From the NCBI RefSeq assembly GCF_001590965.1, contig NZ_BCTW01000009.1, forward strand, positions 62,001 through 126,000: DNA of 64,000 nt, written 5' to 3'. Made by a program: the position numbers and the translations under genes. Origin of the DNA: Novosphingobium lentum NBRC 107847. Lineage in GTDB: Bacteria > Pseudomonadota > Alphaproteobacteria > Sphingomonadales > Sphingomonadaceae. Below are positions 16,749-26,687 of this stretch, piece by piece. Each line of letters opens with the position of its first letter. The first letter of the stretch is position 1. The notes below the pieces were generated by a model. It saw only the letters and a list, made by a program, of their open reading frames with translations. It made no database searches and had not been told where the DNA came from.

Positions 16749-16948
16749 CCGTCGATCAGGGCGAGATAGGCGACCACGTCGTTATCGGTGGCGATGAACA
16801 GGCCGTCCTGCACCTCTTCGGGCTGCTCGGCGGCGATGCGCAGCGCTTCGGTCAGCGGACCGTAGAACAGCGTGGCCGCCGCCCCGCCTTCGGGCGTGGC
16901 ATCGAGATGGTAGAGCCGCACGGTGGCGCCGTCGAACGTGGTGCGCAT
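16745..16948 (-). CDS. Small conserved-looking hypothetical protein (67 aa)
   Basis: Sixty-seven residues beginning MRTTFDGATVRLYHLDATPEG, with no signal peptide or membrane helix. Its position supports it as a real gene: the start shares one base with the upstream stop (TGATG) and its stop overlaps the IalB-like start (ATGA). No motif points to a function. Confidence 0.7.
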   Translation of the reverse strand: MRTTFDGATVRLYHLDATPEGGAAATLFYGPLTEALRIAAEQPEEVQDGLFIATDNDVVAYLALIDG

Positions 16949-17145
16949 CAGTCCCGTTCCGCCTCTGGCGCCACACGTTGCGCGCCGTCGATCAGCCGGT
17001 CGGCGAGGTCGCGGGCTTGTTCGTCGCGCTGCTTTTCGGCCGTGGTCCGCCCGAACCTGGCGCGGTTGGTCGCGGCCAGCGCTTGCGCCGCGTTGCGCTG
17101 GCGGGCCTTGCGGGCGGTGCGCAAGTTGATCACATCGCCGCTCAT
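16948..17145 (-). CDS. DUF4169 family protein
   Basis: A 65-residue, highly charged protein. The opening MSGDVINLRTARKARQRNAA and the RFGRTTAEKQRDE block are characteristic of DUF4169, a short alphaproteobacterial family of unknown function. It is predicted to be cytoplasmic and helical. Its ATG overlaps the stop of the phosphatase gene (ATGA), so it is probably translationally coupled. Confidence 0.82.
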   Translation of the reverse strand: MSGDVINLRTARKARQRNAAQALAATNRARFGRTTAEKQRDEQARDLADRLIDGAQRVAPEAERD

Positions 17146-17792
17146 GCGTGTTCGATCCCGCGTTCGGCGCCCAGCAGCACCGTCTCGCGCCCGTTCTCGA
17201 CGCCCACCTCGATCATCGCGATCGAGCCTTGCACCAATGACGGCGCGATCGGCACGCCGTATGTCGGATGGACCGGATAGCGCGCCATCATCCCGCGCAG
17301 CACCCGGCTGGAAATGCCGTGCATCACTACGATGTGATCGCCGCCGGCAAGTTGAGCATCGGCGACGGAGCCAAGCCAGCGCGCCAGCCGCGCGGCGATG
17401 GCGGGGTAATCTTCGCCGTCGGGCGCGGGGGTGAGCAAGTGGTCGGCGTCCATGATCGGGCCGAACTCGGCCTCGACATCGCCGTAACTGCGGCCGCACC
17501 AGCTGCCCATGTCGATTTCCCACAGCGCCACATCGCGGCGCGCGGCGAACCAGTCGAAGTCCAGTTCCTGGCACAGCAGCGACGCCGTCTGCAACGTGCG
17601 CCCGGTTTCCGAGACGTGGAGGGCAGCCTGCGGGGCAGGGCCGAGCGCAGCGCGCAACGCCACGCCCATCGTCACCGCCTGCGCGCAGCCCAGCGCGGTC
17701 AGCGGCGTGTGCATGGTGTTCGACTGCAGCCGGTGCGTTGCGTTGTACACGGTCTCGCCGTGGCGCATGATGAAGAAGCGGCCCGTGGTCAT
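17142..17792 (-). CDS. Histidine phosphatase family protein (phosphoglycerate-mutase-like)
   Basis: A 216-residue protein with the catalytic RHG motif (FIMRHGETVYN), a second conserved His in VVMHGISSRVL, and the acid WEIDMGSWCG. The fold suits phosphatases or mutases acting on small phosphate esters; the substrate cannot be told. I chose the ATG at 17792 (MTTGRFFIMRHGE), 13 bp after the greB stop; a TTG 36 bp further upstream would overlap greB. Confidence 0.9.
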   Translation of the reverse strand: MTTGRFFIMRHGETVYNATHRLQSNTMHTPLTALGCAQAVTMGVALRAALGPAPQAALHVSETGRTLQTASLLCQELDFDWFAARRDVALWEIDMGSWCGRSYGDVEAEFGPIMDADHLLTPAPDGEDYPAIAARLARWLGSVADAQLAGGDHIVVMHGISSRVLRGMMARYPVHPTYGVPIAPSLVQGSIAMIEVGVENGRETVLLGAERGIEHA

Positions 17793-17805
17793 CGCCGCGC
17801 TGCTA

Positions 17806-18348
17806 TCAGGCCGCGCCGCCCAAGCCAACCTCGACCGCCACTCCGTCGTCCGCAGGCACCGCGCCCGCTAGCGGATAGGCGATGGCCACGACTTCCCATT
17901 CCTTCTCTCCGCCGGGCAGCGTCACCCGCCGCACGTCGCCCACCGCCGCGCCGCGCAAGCCCCGCGCGAGTGGAGAGCTCCAGCCGATGCGTGCCGCCGT
18001 GGCGTCCTGCTCGTCGTCGCCCACCAGCGTGACCGTGCGGTGGTTGTCGTCGTCGTCGGCCACGGTGACGGTCGCACCGAAAAACACGCGCGTGCGGTCG
18101 GGCTGCTGCGCCGGATCGAGCACGCGCGCCGCTTTCATCCGCTTGGCCAGCCATGTCAGTTCGCGGTCGATCTCGCGCGTCCGCTTGCGGCCATAAAGGT
18201 AGTCGCCGTTCTCCGACCGGTCGCCATTGCCCGCCGCCCAGCTGACGATCTCGGTGATCGCCGGCCGCTCGGTGCCGAGCAGATGGTCGTAGCGCGCACG
18301 CAGCGCGGCGAACCCCGCCGGGGTGATCGGGTTGCCGTCGGGCTTCAT
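17806..18348 (-). CDS. greB: Transcription elongation factor GreB
   Basis: A 180-residue Gre factor. The N-terminal antiparallel coiled coil reaches into the secondary channel of RNA polymerase and stimulates cleavage of backtracked RNA. The acidic tip is GDRSENGDYLYGRKR; the C-terminal FKBP-like domain includes VGDVRRVTLPGGEKEWEVV. The basic segment and overall form fit GreB rather than GreA. It leads the overlapping cluster running down to the IalB-like gene, 12 bp downstream of the lytic transglycosylase stop region on the opposite side. Confidence 0.9.
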   Translation of the reverse strand: MKPDGNPITPAGFAALRARYDHLLGTERPAITEIVSWAAGNGDRSENGDYLYGRKRTREIDRELTWLAKRMKAARVLDPAQQPDRTRVFFGATVTVADDDDNHRTVTLVGDDEQDATAARIGWSSPLARGLRGAAVGDVRRVTLPGGEKEWEVVAIAYPLAGAVPADDGVAVEVGLGGAA

Positions 18349-18360
18349 GTCTGCCGCTAT

Positions 18361-20388
18361 CTAGCCCGGGGTGCGCTTGCCAAGGAAATGGCTGAGCGGA
18401 TTGGGGCCGTTGTACGTGGCATGATCAGGGTTCATCGCTTCATAGACCACCGCGTTTTCCATCACGTGCTGGACGTAGCCGCGCGTCTCGGTGATCGGGA
18501 TGCGCTCGACCCATTCGATCCAGCCGATCCCGCCATTGCGCGGATCGCCGTTGCTGCGCAGCCACTTGTTCACGTTGCCCGCCCCGGCGTTGTAGGCCGC
18601 GACAGCCAGCGGCAGGCTGCCGCCGAAGTAATCGACCAGCCGCTGGAAATAGGCCGATCCGACGCGGATGTTGAATGTGGGATCGTCCATCAGCGCGTTC
18701 GAACTGTACGAAAGGCCCAGCTTGTTGGCCTGTTCGTTGGCGGTGCCGGGCATCAACTGCATCAGCCCGCGCGCGCCGGCGTGGCTCAGCGCGTTCTGCG
18801 CGAACTGGCTTTCCTGCCGGGTGATGGCGTGGACCATCGTCCAGTTGTTCTGCGCATCGGCAGGCACCGGGATCAGCGGGAACGCGATGTGCTGGAAATC
18901 GAGGTAGCCGCGCGCACCCGCCGCGCCGCCCACGATCACGCCCAGATCGCGCCTGCCCAGGTTGCGGGCCAGTTCGGCCACCAGCAAGTGCTGGCCCTCG
19001 GTCACCTGACGCTCCGATATCTCCTTGAAGAAGCGGATGCTGGTCTTCCAGTCGGCGCTGCGCGCCACTTCGCGCACCGCTTGCGTCAGCGGAGCGGCCT
19101 GGAACGCGGCCCGTTCCTCGGGCGTCGGGGTGACCGTTGGCTGCGCGGTGAAGTGCGGCACCGGCTGGCCCAGCCGTTCGAGCGAAAGCTGGCCGTAGAA
19201 CTGGTCGCCATAGCGCGCTGCGGCGGCGAAATAGCCCTGTGCATCGGCGCTGCGCCCGGCTTGCGCCGAGGCATAGCCCGCCCAGTAGAACCCTTTCGAC
19301 TTCGTGCCCGGCGTGCGCGCGGCGGCGCCGTAGCGATAGAACAGCGGCGCGGCATCGGCGGGCGAACCGGCCTGCCACAGCGCCTGCGAGCCGCCCAGCC
19401 ACATCAGTGAGGTGTAGTCGTCGCGCAAGTCGAACGCCATCTGGCTGATATCCTCGCCCGGCGAGAACGCGTCGTCGATGCTCGCGGCGATGCGGATCGC
19501 GCTGCGGGCGCTGCCCGACGCTGCCGCCGAACGCGCGTTGACCAGCAGCTCATCGACCCACTTGTCGCGGTTGAGCGGCTGGCGCGCCAGCCGGGGCCGC
19601 GTCGCCAGCAGGCTTTGCGCGGCCATGCCCTGGCCGGTCTTGCGCAGCTGCCGCACGCGCAGATATATATAGCCTGGATCGCTGTTGAGCGCGGTGGCGT
19701 CCACCGGCGTACCGGTCGAAAACGGATCGGCGCCCGCCAGCGTGGCCAGGCGCGCCGCGTCGATCCCGCGCCGCGCGGGCGAGACGAGGCCCAACTGGCG
19801 TTCGGCCTGCGGCTGCGCGCCCGCCCACAACAGCGCGTCCATCCGCGCGTCCTGATCGTCAGGGGTGAAGCTGGCGCCATACGTGGAGACGAGCGCAGCT
19901 TCGGCGGTATCGCTCATCGGCCCGCCGCGCCACGCCGCACGCGCCACGCTGGCAGCCTCGGGTCGGCCCATCGACCGCAGCGCCAGCGCATATTGCGCGC
20001 GCGCCGGGTTGGTCAGCGGCGGCGCGCGGTCGAAGAAGGCGACCAGCCGGCTGGGCTGGGTGGTGCCCGTGTCCAGCGCGGCTTCGGCATTGCGGCGCAG
20101 CTTGTCCTCGTCGGGAAAGCCGGGGTAGGCCAGCACGAACCCGGCATAGTCATCGAACGAGAAGCGGTTGGAACTGGTCAGCAACTGCCAGCGCTGAACC
20201 GCCTGGCCCATCGCGCCGGGCTGCGAGGCGATCAGCGCGTTGCGCGCCCGGTCCCACTCGCTGCCGTCGCTGGCGTGGCAGGCGACCGACGCCAGCAGCG
20301 AGGGCAGCAGCACCATGGCAAAAGCCAGCGCGCGGCCGCTGCGGAACAACGGGCGCAGTACAGGCGGGTTCACGTCCATGCTGGACAT
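18361..20388 (-). CDS. Soluble lytic murein transglycosylase (SLT70-like)
   Basis: A 675-residue exported protein with a signal peptide (about residues 1-40, containing a Cys in SVACHAS). A long helical superhelix domain follows, then a C-terminal SLT domain. The catalytic Glu526 lies in ITRQESQF, followed by SHAGARGLMQLMPGTA and the AYNAGAGNV block. Such enzymes cleave peptidoglycan glycan strands to 1,6-anhydromuropeptides, which an AmpG-type permease (a homologue is at 52925) would import. The start at 20388 (MSSMDVNPP) is favoured; a second ATG three codons on is possible. It is divergent from dapA. Confidence 0.93.
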   Translation of the reverse strand: MSSMDVNPPVLRPLFRSGRALAFAMVLLPSLLASVACHASDGSEWDRARNALIASQPGAMGQAVQRWQLLTSSNRFSFDDYAGFVLAYPGFPDEDKLRRNAEAALDTGTTQPSRLVAFFDRAPPLTNPARAQYALALRSMGRPEAASVARAAWRGGPMSDTAEAALVSTYGASFTPDDQDARMDALLWAGAQPQAERQLGLVSPARRGIDAARLATLAGADPFSTGTPVDATALNSDPGYIYLRVRQLRKTGQGMAAQSLLATRPRLARQPLNRDKWVDELLVNARSAAASGSARSAIRIAASIDDAFSPGEDISQMAFDLRDDYTSLMWLGGSQALWQAGSPADAAPLFYRYGAAARTPGTKSKGFYWAGYASAQAGRSADAQGYFAAAARYGDQFYGQLSLERLGQPVPHFTAQPTVTPTPEERAAFQAAPLTQAVREVARSADWKTSIRFFKEISERQVTEGQHLLVAELARNLGRRDLGVIVGGAAGARGYLDFQHIAFPLIPVPADAQNNWTMVHAITRQESQFAQNALSHAGARGLMQLMPGTANEQANKLGLSYSSNALMDDPTFNIRVGSAYFQRLVDYFGGSLPLAVAAYNAGAGNVNKWLRSNGDPRNGGIGWIEWVERIPITETRGYVQHVMENAVVYEAMNPDHATYNGPNPLSHFLGKRTPG

Positions 20389-20491
20389 TGTGTGGCGTCG
20401 CTCCTTATCAGGCGCTGAATGAAAGGCCCCCCGGTGGGCAGCGCGATGGCGCGCTGGTTCCACCTGTGCGGCAGATTGAGGGATATTGTCC

Positions 20492-21373
20492 ATGTTCTCG
20501 GGCTCGATACCGGCTCTCGTGACTCCTTTTCGCGATGGAGCGATCGACGAAAAGGCGTTTCGCCGGCTGGTCGACTGGCAGATCGACAACGGATCGAAGG
20601 CGCTGGTGCCGTGTGGCACCACCGGCGAGGCTTCGACGCTGAGCAATGCCGAGCACCATCGCGTGATCGAAATCTGCGTGGAACAGGCGGCGGGCCGGGT
20701 GCCGGTGATTGCCGGCTGCGGCAGTAACGACACCATGAACGCGCTGCTCCACATGACATTCTCTAAGAAGTGCGGCGCGCAGGCCGTGCTGTGCGTCGCG
20801 CCTTACTACAACCGGCCCAATCAGGAAGGCCTGATCGCGCACTATTCGTACCTGGCCACGCACAACGACCTGCCGATCGTGCTCTACAACGTGCCGGGTC
20901 GCACGGTAACCGACATCAAGCCCGAAACGGTGTGCGAACTGGCCACGCGCTTTCCCGACAAGATCATCGGCATCAAGGACGCGTCGGGCGATCTCAGCCG
21001 CGTGACCGACCACCGCATGGGCATCGGCAAGCAGTTCTGCCAGCTTTCGGGCGATGACGAACTGGCGCTGCCGTTCAACGCGGCGGGCGGGGTCGGCTGC
21101 ATCTCGGTCACCGCCAACGTCGCCCCGGCGCTGTGCGCGGAATTCCAGCAGGCCTGCGCCGACAACGACATCGCCCTGGCGCGCGACTTAAACGACAAGC
21201 TTTATCCGCTGCACTACGCGATGTTCGAGGATGCCTCGCCCGGCCCGGTCAAGTACGCACTGACCTGCGTCCACGACTGGCTGACCGAGGACATGCGCCT
21301 GCCGCTGACCCCGTGCAGCGACGCCGCGCGCAAGGCCGTGGACGCGGCGCTGGTGCATGCCGGACTGGTGTGA
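20492..21373 (+). CDS. dapA: 4-hydroxy-tetrahydrodipicolinate synthase
   Basis: A 293-residue TIM-barrel class I aldolase condensing pyruvate and aspartate semialdehyde, the first committed step to diaminopimelate and lysine. The Schiff-base Lys162 lies in IIGIKDASGD, the catalytic Tyr in VAPYYNRPNQEG, and the pyruvate-binding motif is PCGTTGEAST. The ATG at 20492 follows GAGGG. Its last codon and stop overlap the GTG start of the next gene (GTGA). Confidence 0.96.
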   Translation: MFSGSIPALVTPFRDGAIDEKAFRRLVDWQIDNGSKALVPCGTTGEASTLSNAEHHRVIEICVEQAAGRVPVIAGCGSNDTMNALLHMTFSKKCGAQAVLCVAPYYNRPNQEGLIAHYSYLATHNDLPIVLYNVPGRTVTDIKPETVCELATRFPDKIIGIKDASGDLSRVTDHRMGIGKQFCQLSGDDELALPFNAAGGVGCISVTANVAPALCAEFQQACADNDIALARDLNDKLYPLHYAMFEDASPGPVKYALTCVHDWLTEDMRLPLTPCSDAARKAVDAALVHAGLV

Positions 21374-21810
21374 CGCTGGGGCGGTTTGCCCAGATCCTGT
21401 CCCTGCTGGCGGCGCTTGCCGGATGCAGCGACGGCCCGGGCCACTACGCGAAGGACTGCCACTTCCCGCCCGCGCGCTGGCACTATCCGGCGGGCCAGCC
21501 CGGGCTGCTGGTGATCCAGGTGCGGATGCTGGCGGACGGGCACATCTTCTACGGTGATCGCCCGTCGAGCGCCGACGACATCGCCGGGTTCGCGAAGATC
21601 GCCTCGACCTTCAACCCGGTGCCGATGCTGCTGCTCCATGTCGATCCGGCCGCACCGTGCGACGCGGTGACCGCGCTGCGCCGCAAGATGAACGAGGCGC
21701 CGATGTGTGCGCCGGGCAGCAACTGCGCCGAAGGGCCCTTGTATGTTTCGTCGTATGTTTCCTCGCATGTTTCCGCGCCAGCGCCCGTGCAGAGCGCCCC
21801 GCCACAATAA
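21370..21810 (+). CDS. Small putative lipoprotein coupled to dapA
   Basis: A 146-residue protein starting at a GTG that overlaps the dapA stop. A lipobox (LAALAGC) near residue 19 predicts a lipid anchor. The following region ([17 protein letters not shown], then [20 protein letters not shown]) has the strand-helix pattern of periplasmic ExbD/TolR domains, but the similarity is only by eye. Two further Cys pairs near CAPGSNC could be oxidised. The C-terminal Ser/Val/Pro tail is low complexity. Function unknown. Confidence 0.65.
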   Translation: MTLGRFAQILSLLAALAGCSDGPGHYAKDCHFPPARWHYPAGQPGLLVIQVRMLADGHIFYGDRPSSADDIAGFAKIASTFNPVPMLLLHVDPAAPCDAVTALRRKMNEAPMCAPGSNCAEGPLYVSSYVSSHVSAPAPVQSAPPQ

Positions 21811-21862
21811 CCTGACATGGTCCTTTCGCTTCGCATCGCAACACCCTACATCCGCGTTCACC

Positions 21863-22345
21863 ATGGCCCGTCCCAAACTCCCCGAATTCGACAAGCAGAA
21901 GACCGTCGCCGAAAACCGGCGCGCGCGGTTCGAGTATTTCATCGAGGACGTGTACGAGGCGGGCATCGCGCTGACCGGCACCGAAGTGAAGTCCTTGCGC
22001 TTCGGCGAAGGCTCGATCGCCGAAAGCTATGCCGAAGTGAAGAACGGCGAAGTCTGGCTGGTCAACGCCAACGTCCCCGAATTCAGCCACGGCAACCGCC
22101 ACAACCATGTGCCCAGGCGCCCGCGCAAGCTGCTGCTGCGCGAGCGCGAGATCGCCCGCCTGCACGGCGCGGTGGAGCGCAAGGGCATGACGCTGGTGCC
22201 GCTGTCGGTCTATTTCAACGGTCGGGGCCGCGCCAAGGTCGAGCTCGCGCTCGCCAAGGGTAAGAACAACGCCGACAAGCGCCAGACGGTCAAGGATCGC
22301 GACTGGCAGCGCGACAAGGCCCGAATCATGCGCGACAATTCATGA
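21863..22345 (+). CDS. smpB: SsrA-binding protein
   Basis: A 160-residue partner of tmRNA in trans-translation; it binds the tRNA-like end and rescues stalled ribosomes. Family blocks are [20 protein letters not shown], the [11 protein letters not shown] segment, [19 protein letters not shown] and the basic C-terminal tail [19 protein letters not shown]. The ATG at 21863 matches the usual start. It overlaps the next gene by four bases. The tmRNA gene itself is not in this window. Confidence 0.97.
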   Translation: MARPKLPEFDKQKTVAENRRARFEYFIEDVYEAGIALTGTEVKSLRFGEGSIAESYAEVKNGEVWLVNANVPEFSHGNRHNHVPRRPRKLLLREREIARLHGAVERKGMTLVPLSVYFNGRGRAKVELALAKGKNNADKRQTVKDRDWQRDKARIMRDNS

Positions 22346-22926
22346 CCACGTTTGCCGATCGCTCCCTGGCGTGGGCGCAAAGCCACGTGCCGACCCGCGA
22401 AAAGCTGGAGCAGAACCGCTTCGTCAAGCCGTTCGCGCATCTCATCCTGCGGTCCGAACTGTGGCGGTTCACGCGCCGCTCGGTGCCGCGCGGGGTGGCG
22501 CTGGGGCTGTTCGTGGGGGTGATGATCCCGCTGGCGCACTTCGTCGTCGCCGCGTTCCTGGCGGTGTTCGTGCGCGCCAACATTCCGGCGGCGCTTGCCG
22601 CCACGTTCGTCGGCTTTCCGGTGATCTACATCGCGCTGGTCGCGCTGGCGTACAAGATCGGCAACGCGCTGCTGCACGTCGATGCGATGACCGCAATCCA
22701 GCCGATCTCGCACACCATGCAGACCACGCAGACCGACCACCTGCTGCAGCAGATCACCGGCAAGGGCCTGTCCACCGCGTTTGGCCTGTTCGTGATCGCC
22801 ACGGTGCTGTCATCGATCGGCTATCTCGCGTCGAGCTTCTTTCTGCGCTGGTGGATCCCGCGCAAGCGGCGGATGCGGCTGGCCCGCGCCCGTGCCCGTG
22901 TGATCGACCAGACGACTGCCGGCTGA
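22342..22926 (+). CDS. DUF2062 membrane protein
   Basis: A 194-residue inner-membrane protein with a [20 protein letters not shown] segment, a second hydrophobic pair around [19 protein letters not shown], and a final helix before [10 protein letters not shown]. This pattern is DUF2062, found beside glycosyltransferases or alone; its role is unknown. The ATGA overlap with smpB and 2 bp gap to cckA suggest one transcript. Confidence 0.85.
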   Translation: MTTFADRSLAWAQSHVPTREKLEQNRFVKPFAHLILRSELWRFTRRSVPRGVALGLFVGVMIPLAHFVVAAFLAVFVRANIPAALAATFVGFPVIYIALVALAYKIGNALLHVDAMTAIQPISHTMQTTQTDHLLQQITGKGLSTAFGLFVIATVLSSIGYLASSFFLRWWIPRKRRMRLARARARVIDQTTAG

Positions 22927-22928
22927 CC

Positions 22929-25358
22929 ATGGCAGTGACGGAAAGTACGGCGTCCACCGGCGCGGGTGACCATGTTCCCGTGCGCGAATGGGCGTTCGCC
23001 GCCGCAGCGGTGCTGGTTACGGCGCTGGCGCTGTGGCTGGTGTCGCGCCAGCCGCTGCTGGCGGTCGCGTTCGTGGGCAGTTTCGCCGGGCTGGGGCTGC
23101 TCGCGCGGATCGTGATCCGCGCGCGTCCCGATGCGGCGGTGGCCGATTTCGCCGCGCCTGACTGGTCGGTGACCCACGCCGCGATCCAGCGCACCGACAT
23201 GGCGATGGCCATCACCGATCGCGCCGGGCGGCTGGTCTGCGCCAATTCGCGCTTCGGCGAATGGTTCGGTGCCGGTACAGTGCCGCCACGCCTGCCGTTC
23301 GACCCGGCGTCGCTCGAACGGCTCGAGTCTGCGGGCCGCGCGGCATGGCGCGACGGGGCAGGCGCTGCCGAAAACCTTGATTCCGCCGACCGCCGCTGGC
23401 GTGCCGACGTCAGCCGTGCCGGGCGCGCGGAGGATTACCTCGTCTGGCGCATTGCCCCGCTGGTCGCCGGAAACCTGCTGGCCGACATGGCCGGCCATGT
23501 CGGCGGCAAGCTGGGCCGGGCGCTGGCCCGCGAGGGCATTCAGGCGGCGGTGGTCGCGCCCGAAGGCACGATCCACGCCGCCAACTCCGCGTTCGCATCG
23601 CGCGCCACGGGGGACGAGTTCGGACCGGTCGCGGGCAGCGATTTCGTCGCGTTCTTCCGCTCGGACGATCAGGAGCGCGTCTACTACTCCCGCGAAGGCC
23701 GCAAGGGCGTGCCCTTGCGCATCGTCCATCTGCCCGTGACCGATCCCGACGATCCGGTCCGTGCCGATCCCGCGCAAGTTCCGTCGCTGTTCCTGCTGCT
23801 CGACAACGAGGGCGGCGTCGGCGATGCGCGCACCGGCCTGCCGCAGATCGAGGCGTTGCTGTCGCGCCTGCCGCTCGGCCTCGCCATGACCGACCGCGAC
23901 GGGCGCTTCCAGTTCGCCAACGAGGCATTCCTGCGCGCCGCCGGGCATGATGACAACACCCCGCCGCCCTATCCGTCGGACCTCGTCATCCGCGAGGACA
24001 AGGGCGCGCTGGCCGATGCGGTGCGCCGTTACGCGCAAGGCGCGCCGACCGCCGGCGATGTCGCGGTGCGGCTGCGCAGCGCGCCCGAAGAACCGGTATC
24101 GCTGAGCCTGGCCGGGGTGCGCGGGCTGGGCGAGGGTGCGGTGCTGCTCAGCCTCAAGGATTCCTCGGAGGAAACCCGGCTCAAGCGCGAGATCGCGCAA
24201 GCCACCAAGATGCAGGCGGTGGGCCAGCTGGCCGGCGGCGTGGCGCACGATTTCAACAACGTGCTGACCGCAATCATCGGCTATTGCGACCTCATGCTGA
24301 TGCGCCACACGCCGGGCGACAGCGATTACGACGATATCCAGCAGATCCGCGCCAATTCGAACCGCGCCGCCTCGCTCACCCGCCAGCTGCTCGCGTTCTC
24401 GCGCCAGCAGACGCTGCGGCCCGAAGTGCTGCAACTGCCCGATGTGGTGTCCGAAGTTTCGACCCTGCTGAAGCGCCTGCTGGGCGAAAAGGTCGGGCTG
24501 GTGGTCACGCACGATCGCGATCTCGGGCTGGTACGCGCCGACCCGACCCAGCTCGAGCAGGTTCTGCTCAATCTGGCGGTCAACGCGCGCGATGCGCTCG
24601 CCGGGCGATCGGGCGGCCAGCTGCGCATCATCACCCGCCGCATTTCCGCTGCCGACGTGCGCGCGATGAAAAGCGAGATCCTGCCCGAAGGCGACTACAC
24701 CGCGCTGGTGGTCGAGGATAACGGGCAGGGCATCAAGCCGGCGCTGCTCGGCAAGATCTTCGAACCGTTCTTCACCACCAAGGAAAAGGGCAAGGGCACC
24801 GGGCTCGGCCTGTCGACCGTTTATGGCATCGTCAAGCAATCGGGCGGGTTCATCTTTGCCGAAAGCGAGCAGGCCAAGGGCACGCGGTTCACCATCTACC
24901 TGCCCGTCCATGTGCCCGATGCCGCCGAAGCCGCAGCGATCGCGCAACTGCCCGACAAGGCCTCGCGCGTCGAACCGTTGCGCGAATGGTCGGGCGGCGG
25001 CCGCATCCTGCTGGTGGAGGACGAGGACACCGTCCGCGCCGTGGCCGAACGCGCGCTGGCGCGGCAGGGCTACGAAGTGACCGCCACCGCCGATGGCGAG
25101 GAAGGGCTGGAGGCGATCGTCAACGGCGGCGAATTCGACATGGTGGTCAGCGACGTGGTCATGCCCAGCATGGACGGCCCGGCGATGGCGCGCGAGATTC
25201 GCAAGCTGCGCCCCACGCTGCCGGTGCTGTTCATGTCGGGCTATGCCGAGGAACAGCTGCGCCGCGACATCGATATCCCCAACATGCACTTTCTCGCCAA
25301 GCCGTTCTCGGTGCAGCAGATCGCGGATGCCGTGGAACACGTTTTGCGGTCGAAATAA
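22929..25358 (+). CDS. cckA: Hybrid histidine kinase CckA
   Basis: An 809-residue membrane-bound kinase/phosphatase. Two N-terminal transmembrane helices (about residues 24-65) are followed by PAS-like sensor regions (AMAITDRAGRLVCANSRF at about 90, and LGLAMTDRDGRFQFANEAF at about 320). The dimerisation domain carries His440 in GGVAHDFNNVL. ATP-binding boxes are NARDAL, DNGQGI and GTGLGLSTVYG, and the receiver domain has Asp742 in VVSDVVMPSMDG. In the alphaproteobacterial phosphorelay it phosphorylates ChpT, which passes phosphate to CtrA and CpdR; cpdR lies at 39248. The assignment rests on overall architecture and the H-box. Confidence 0.94.
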   Translation: MAVTESTASTGAGDHVPVREWAFAAAAVLVTALALWLVSRQPLLAVAFVGSFAGLGLLARIVIRARPDAAVADFAAPDWSVTHAAIQRTDMAMAITDRAGRLVCANSRFGEWFGAGTVPPRLPFDPASLERLESAGRAAWRDGAGAAENLDSADRRWRADVSRAGRAEDYLVWRIAPLVAGNLLADMAGHVGGKLGRALAREGIQAAVVAPEGTIHAANSAFASRATGDEFGPVAGSDFVAFFRSDDQERVYYSREGRKGVPLRIVHLPVTDPDDPVRADPAQVPSLFLLLDNEGGVGDARTGLPQIEALLSRLPLGLAMTDRDGRFQFANEAFLRAAGHDDNTPPPYPSDLVIREDKGALADAVRRYAQGAPTAGDVAVRLRSAPEEPVSLSLAGVRGLGEGAVLLSLKDSSEETRLKREIAQATKMQAVGQLAGGVAHDFNNVLTAIIGYCDLMLMRHTPGDSDYDDIQQIRANSNRAASLTRQLLAFSRQQTLRPEVLQLPDVVSEVSTLLKRLLGEKVGLVVTHDRDLGLVRADPTQLEQVLLNLAVNARDALAGRSGGQLRIITRRISAADVRAMKSEILPEGDYTALVVEDNGQGIKPALLGKIFEPFFTTKEKGKGTGLGLSTVYGIVKQSGGFIFAESEQAKGTRFTIYLPVHVPDAAEAAAIAQLPDKASRVEPLREWSGGGRILLVEDEDTVRAVAERALARQGYEVTATADGEEGLEAIVNGGEFDMVVSDVVMPSMDGPAMAREIRKLRPTLPVLFMSGYAEEQLRRDIDIPNMHFLAKPFSVQQIADAVEHVLRSK

Positions 25359-25412
25359 CGCCTATCATTCAATGCCATGGAGAAACTTCTGCCGATGTGG
25401 TGGAATGTTGGA

Positions 25413-25427
25413 GTTCTCCTCTTGTTC
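25413..25427 (+). promoter_or_regulatory. LexA SOS box upstream of recA
   Basis: GTTCTCCTCTTGTTC fits the alphaproteobacterial LexA operator GTTC-N7-GTTC exactly and lies 75 bp before the recA start. An overlapping GTTCTTACGGAAC palindrome (25424-25436) is also present. It predicts induction of recA by DNA damage. Confidence 0.85.
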
Positions 25428-25501
25428 TTACGGAACAAAGTGAATACAAAGCTGCCTGTTGACGGTTCATACCACCCATCACTAGGCAAGGGATCACAGC
25501 C

Positions 25502-26581
<1,080 letters not shown>

Positions 26582-26643
26582 TCCTCAACCGCATCGCGCC
26601 GGGGTGTTCCAGGTCTCCCCGTCCGCGGTACGCTAAGCAACGG

Positions 26644-26682
26644 AACGGCGCGCTCCCCGGCAGGAGCGCGCCGTTTCCCTTT
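26644..26682 (+). terminator. Rho-independent terminator of recA
   Basis: A 13 bp stem (AACGGCGCGCTCC/GGAGCGCGCCGTT) with a short loop, followed by TTCCCTTT. It separates recA from the convergent EF-G-like gene, whose stop lies just beyond. Confidence 0.8.
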
Positions 26683-26687
26683 GGCGA

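Noticed and set aside
22821-25340. An 839-codon minus-strand ORF opposite cckA
   Set aside because: Shadow of the cckA frame; no family features and no ribosome-binding site.
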